Positions 46,495 through 48,565 of a stretch of DNA of 48,565 bases are shown here, piece after piece. Location of the stretch: positions 1 through 48,565 of the forward strand of contig JBJFFE010000037.1 of NCBI GenBank assembly GCA_051891435.1. The letters run 5' to 3'. The first letter of the stretch is position 1. Every line of letters begins with the position of its first letter. A program made the position numbers and the translations under genes. The DNA is from UMGS1933 sp051891435. GTDB taxonomy: Bacteria; Bacillota; Clostridia; TANB77; CAG-508. The notes below the pieces were generated by a model that searched no databases, was not told the origin of the DNA, and saw only the letters and a list, made by a program, of their open reading frames with translations.

Positions 46495-48471
46495 TTTATT
46501 CCCTTTTTTTGGTTTATTCCAAGAAATATAATCACATTTTTCTGGATTATTTTCACATATATAATATATTCTTCTTTTTTTAGTTTTTCTAATTTGTACT
46601 TTCCCTCCGCATTTTGGGCATGGTTCTTTTATTGTATCAATAAATGGTTTTGCATTTTGACATTCTGGATATCCTGGGCATGCTAAAAATTTCCCATATT
46701 TACCATATTTTATTACCATCATTCTACCACACTTTTCACATGGTACATCTGAAACTTCTGGTTCAAGTTTTACATGTTCTAGTTCTTTTTCTACTTTTTC
46801 TACAACTATTTCAAAAGGTCCATAAAAACGTTCTATTACATTTTTCCATTTTAATTTTCCTTCTGCAATTTGGTCAAATTCCTCCTCCATTTTTGCTGTG
46901 AACGTTTCATTTATTACATCTGGAAAATTTTCTACTAGTAATTTGTTAACAACTTTTCCAAGCTCTGTTGGATATAATTGTTTTTGCTCTTTTTCAATAT
47001 ATCTTCTTGCTAAAATAGTTGTTATTGTTGGAGAATAAGTACTTGGTCTTCCTATTCCTTTTTCCTCTAGTGCTTTTACTAGGCTTGCTTCCGTGTATCT
47101 TGGTGGTGGCTCAGTAAAGCTTTGTTTTGAGTCTATTTTTTCATTTACTAATTCTTGCCCTTCTTTTAGTTCTGGAATTTTTGCAAACTCTTCTTTAGTT
47201 TGATTATCTTCTGTTTCTACATATAATGCCATAAATCCTTTAAATTTTAATGTTTGACCATTTGCTCTAAAATTATATTTATCTGCATTTATTTTCACAG
47301 CAGTAGTATTAAAAATAGCTGCTGACATTTGGCTTGCTAAGAATCTATTATATATAAGTTTATATAGTTTATATTGGTCATTTGTTAGGGAAGATTTAAT
47401 TTTATCTGGCTCTAAATCTATATAAGTTGGTCTTATTGCCTCGTGTGCATCTTGTGCATCAGCTTTGGTTTTATAGTATCTATTTTCGTAATATTCAGTT
47501 CCATATGTTTTTTCTATTTGTTCTTTTGCTGCTTTTCTTGCCTCTTCAGATATTCTTGTAGAATCTGTTCTCATATAAGTAATTAAACCTACTGTTCCCT
47601 TATCTGCAACCTTTACCCCCTCATATAAACCTTGTGCAACAGACATTGTCTTTTTTAGTGCAAATCCTAGTTTTCTTGATGCCTCTTGTTGCATTGTACT
47701 TGTTGTAAAAGGTGGTGCAGGAGTTTTTTTCTTTTCTCCTTTTTTTATTTCATCTACAATAAATTTTGTTTTTTCTAAGTCTTTTACTATTTCATCTACT
47801 TCTTCTTTTGAATGTAATTCTATTTTTTTATCATCTTTTCCGTAGAATTTAGCTTCAAAAGTACTTTTTGCTTTTTTAGTTCTTAAATTAGCATATATAT
47901 TCCAATACTCTTCTGGAATAAAGTTTTCTATTTCTTCTTCTCTTTCTACAATTAGTCTTACAGCAACAGATTGCACTCTTCCTGCTGATAATCCCTTTTG
48001 TACTTTTTTCCATAATACTGGACTAATTTTATATCCCACTATTCTATCTAGCACACGCCTTGCTTGTTGTGCATCTGTTAAGTTCATATCTATTTTTCTA
48101 GGTTTTTTTATTGCTTCTTTAACTGCTCCTTTTGTTATTTCGTTAAATGTAACTCTACATATCGCATTTTCATCTATTCCTAGAATGTGTGCTAAATGCC
48201 ATGCAATAGCTTCTCCTTCACGGTCAGGGTCGGTTGCAAGATATACTTTTTTAGCTGATTTAGCATCTTTTTTTAATGATTTTATTAAGTCCCCTTTCCC
48301 CCTTATATTTATATATTCTGGTTCAAATGTTTTTAAATTTACACCTAATTTTGATTTTGGTAAATCTCTAATATGACCCATAGAAGCAACAACTTTTGTG
48401 CTTCCTCCTAAAAATTTTTTTATTGTACTAGCTTTTGCTGGTGACTCGACTATTACTAAAGTATCTGCCAT
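46492..48471 (-). CDS. topA: DNA topoisomerase I
   Basis: A 659-residue type IA enzyme that relaxes negative supercoils. The Toprim domain begins TLVIVESPAKASTIKKFLG and has LATDPDREGEAIAWH. The catalytic tyrosine is in GLITYMRTDSTR. Two C-terminal Cys4 zinc ribbons are visible (CEKCGRMM with CPGYPEC, and CPKCGGK with CENNPEKC). Only two fingers makes it slightly short for the family. In-frame CGG is absent. Confidence 0.97.
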   Translation of the reverse strand: MADTLVIVESPAKASTIKKFLGGSTKVVASMGHIRDLPKSKLGVNLKTFEPEYINIRGKGDLIKSLKKDAKSAKKVYLATDPDREGEAIAWHLAHILGIDENAICRVTFNEITKGAVKEAIKKPRKIDMNLTDAQQARRVLDRIVGYKISPVLWKKVQKGLSAGRVQSVAVRLIVEREEEIENFIPEEYWNIYANLRTKKAKSTFEAKFYGKDDKKIELHSKEEVDEIVKDLEKTKFIVDEIKKGEKKKTPAPPFTTSTMQQEASRKLGFALKKTMSVAQGLYEGVKVADKGTVGLITYMRTDSTRISEEARKAAKEQIEKTYGTEYYENRYYKTKADAQDAHEAIRPTYIDLEPDKIKSSLTNDQYKLYKLIYNRFLASQMSAAIFNTTAVKINADKYNFRANGQTLKFKGFMALYVETEDNQTKEEFAKIPELKEGQELVNEKIDSKQSFTEPPPRYTEASLVKALEEKGIGRPSTYSPTITTILARRYIEKEQKQLYPTELGKVVNKLLVENFPDVINETFTAKMEEEFDQIAEGKLKWKNVIERFYGPFEIVVEKVEKELEHVKLEPEVSDVPCEKCGRMMVIKYGKYGKFLACPGYPECQNAKPFIDTIKEPCPKCGGKVQIRKTKKRRIYYICENNPEKCDYISWNKPKKGNK

Positions 48472-48565
48472 TTCGATTTTCCTTTCTTTTTCATTTGATT
48501 TATTTTTAACAAATTGTAATTTGTATGAATAATTGTTTTATTGAAGATATCAAAAGACGACCGCC
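48472..48565. other. Upstream region of topA
   Basis: 94 bases holding the topA ribosome-binding region (GAAAGGAAAA) and AT-rich sequence. I see no further gene. Confidence 0.5.

Overview
The window is a very AT-rich chromosomal segment from a spore-forming, anaerobic clostridial Firmicute. The evidence is a spore-germination operon end, SigH, WalRK, DUF1189, DUF2207, a four-subunit pyruvate:ferredoxin oxidoreductase and Gram-positive cell-wall genes. I cannot name a genus. Almost every gene lies on the minus strand in short operons of housekeeping genes.

The outstanding feature is a recoding rule. Eleven genes look frame-broken, among them ligA, walK, a class A PBP, dprA, the PSP1/RicT gene, a RluA family gene, gerC and a giant cyclic beta-glucan synthase. 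All 18 breaks I found are the same event: an in-frame CGG codon at which a +1 shift makes the next codon GGN (Gly). Each shift restores the family's conserved glycine and sequence (for example RluA GD-GKYG, DprA VPG-NITN, LigA IEGL-GEK, GH94 ESIWL-GFF and HWWHEET-GRG). In these genes I found no in-frame CGG used as arginine. About fifty CGG triplets in the other two phases cause no break. Random sequencing error should not be phase-specific, so I infer translational recoding: a CGGN quadruplet read as Gly, or an unassigned CGG forcing a +1 shift. Arg elsewhere uses CGA, CGT, AGA and AGG. The only two in-frame CGG codons that fit Arg are in two small, GC-richer, solitary ORFs (32443-32685 and 46270-46449), which look acquired.

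Layout, left to right. 1-1520 (+): end of a ger operon. 1517-1765: secG. 1905-2763 (+): RluA family. 2966-9176 (-): AI-2E family permease, ftsH, DUF1189, alr, FemAB-like. 9391-11276 (-): dCMP deaminase and cysS. 11353-16043 (-): class A PBP, dprA, folD. 16196-16543: a type I toxin-antitoxin-like locus. 16577-20120 (-): tRNA-Thr, sigH, dtd, a small unknown gene, ligA. 20205-22105: a tandemly duplicated module of an Smr-domain gene facing an RNase-like gene. 22092-26767 (-): rimO, rng, pth, an FAD dehydrogenase. 26865-28710 (-): DUF2207. 28737-32236 (-): porG-D-A-B, with palindromic repeats in each junction. 32745-37988 (-): ferredoxin, ricT/PSP1, holB, lepB, walK, walR. 38089-46138 (-): cyclic beta-glucan synthase. 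46492-48471 (-): topA.

Several families of short palindromic, MITE-like repeats sit between genes. I saw no CRISPR array, insertion sequence with transposase, or rRNA.
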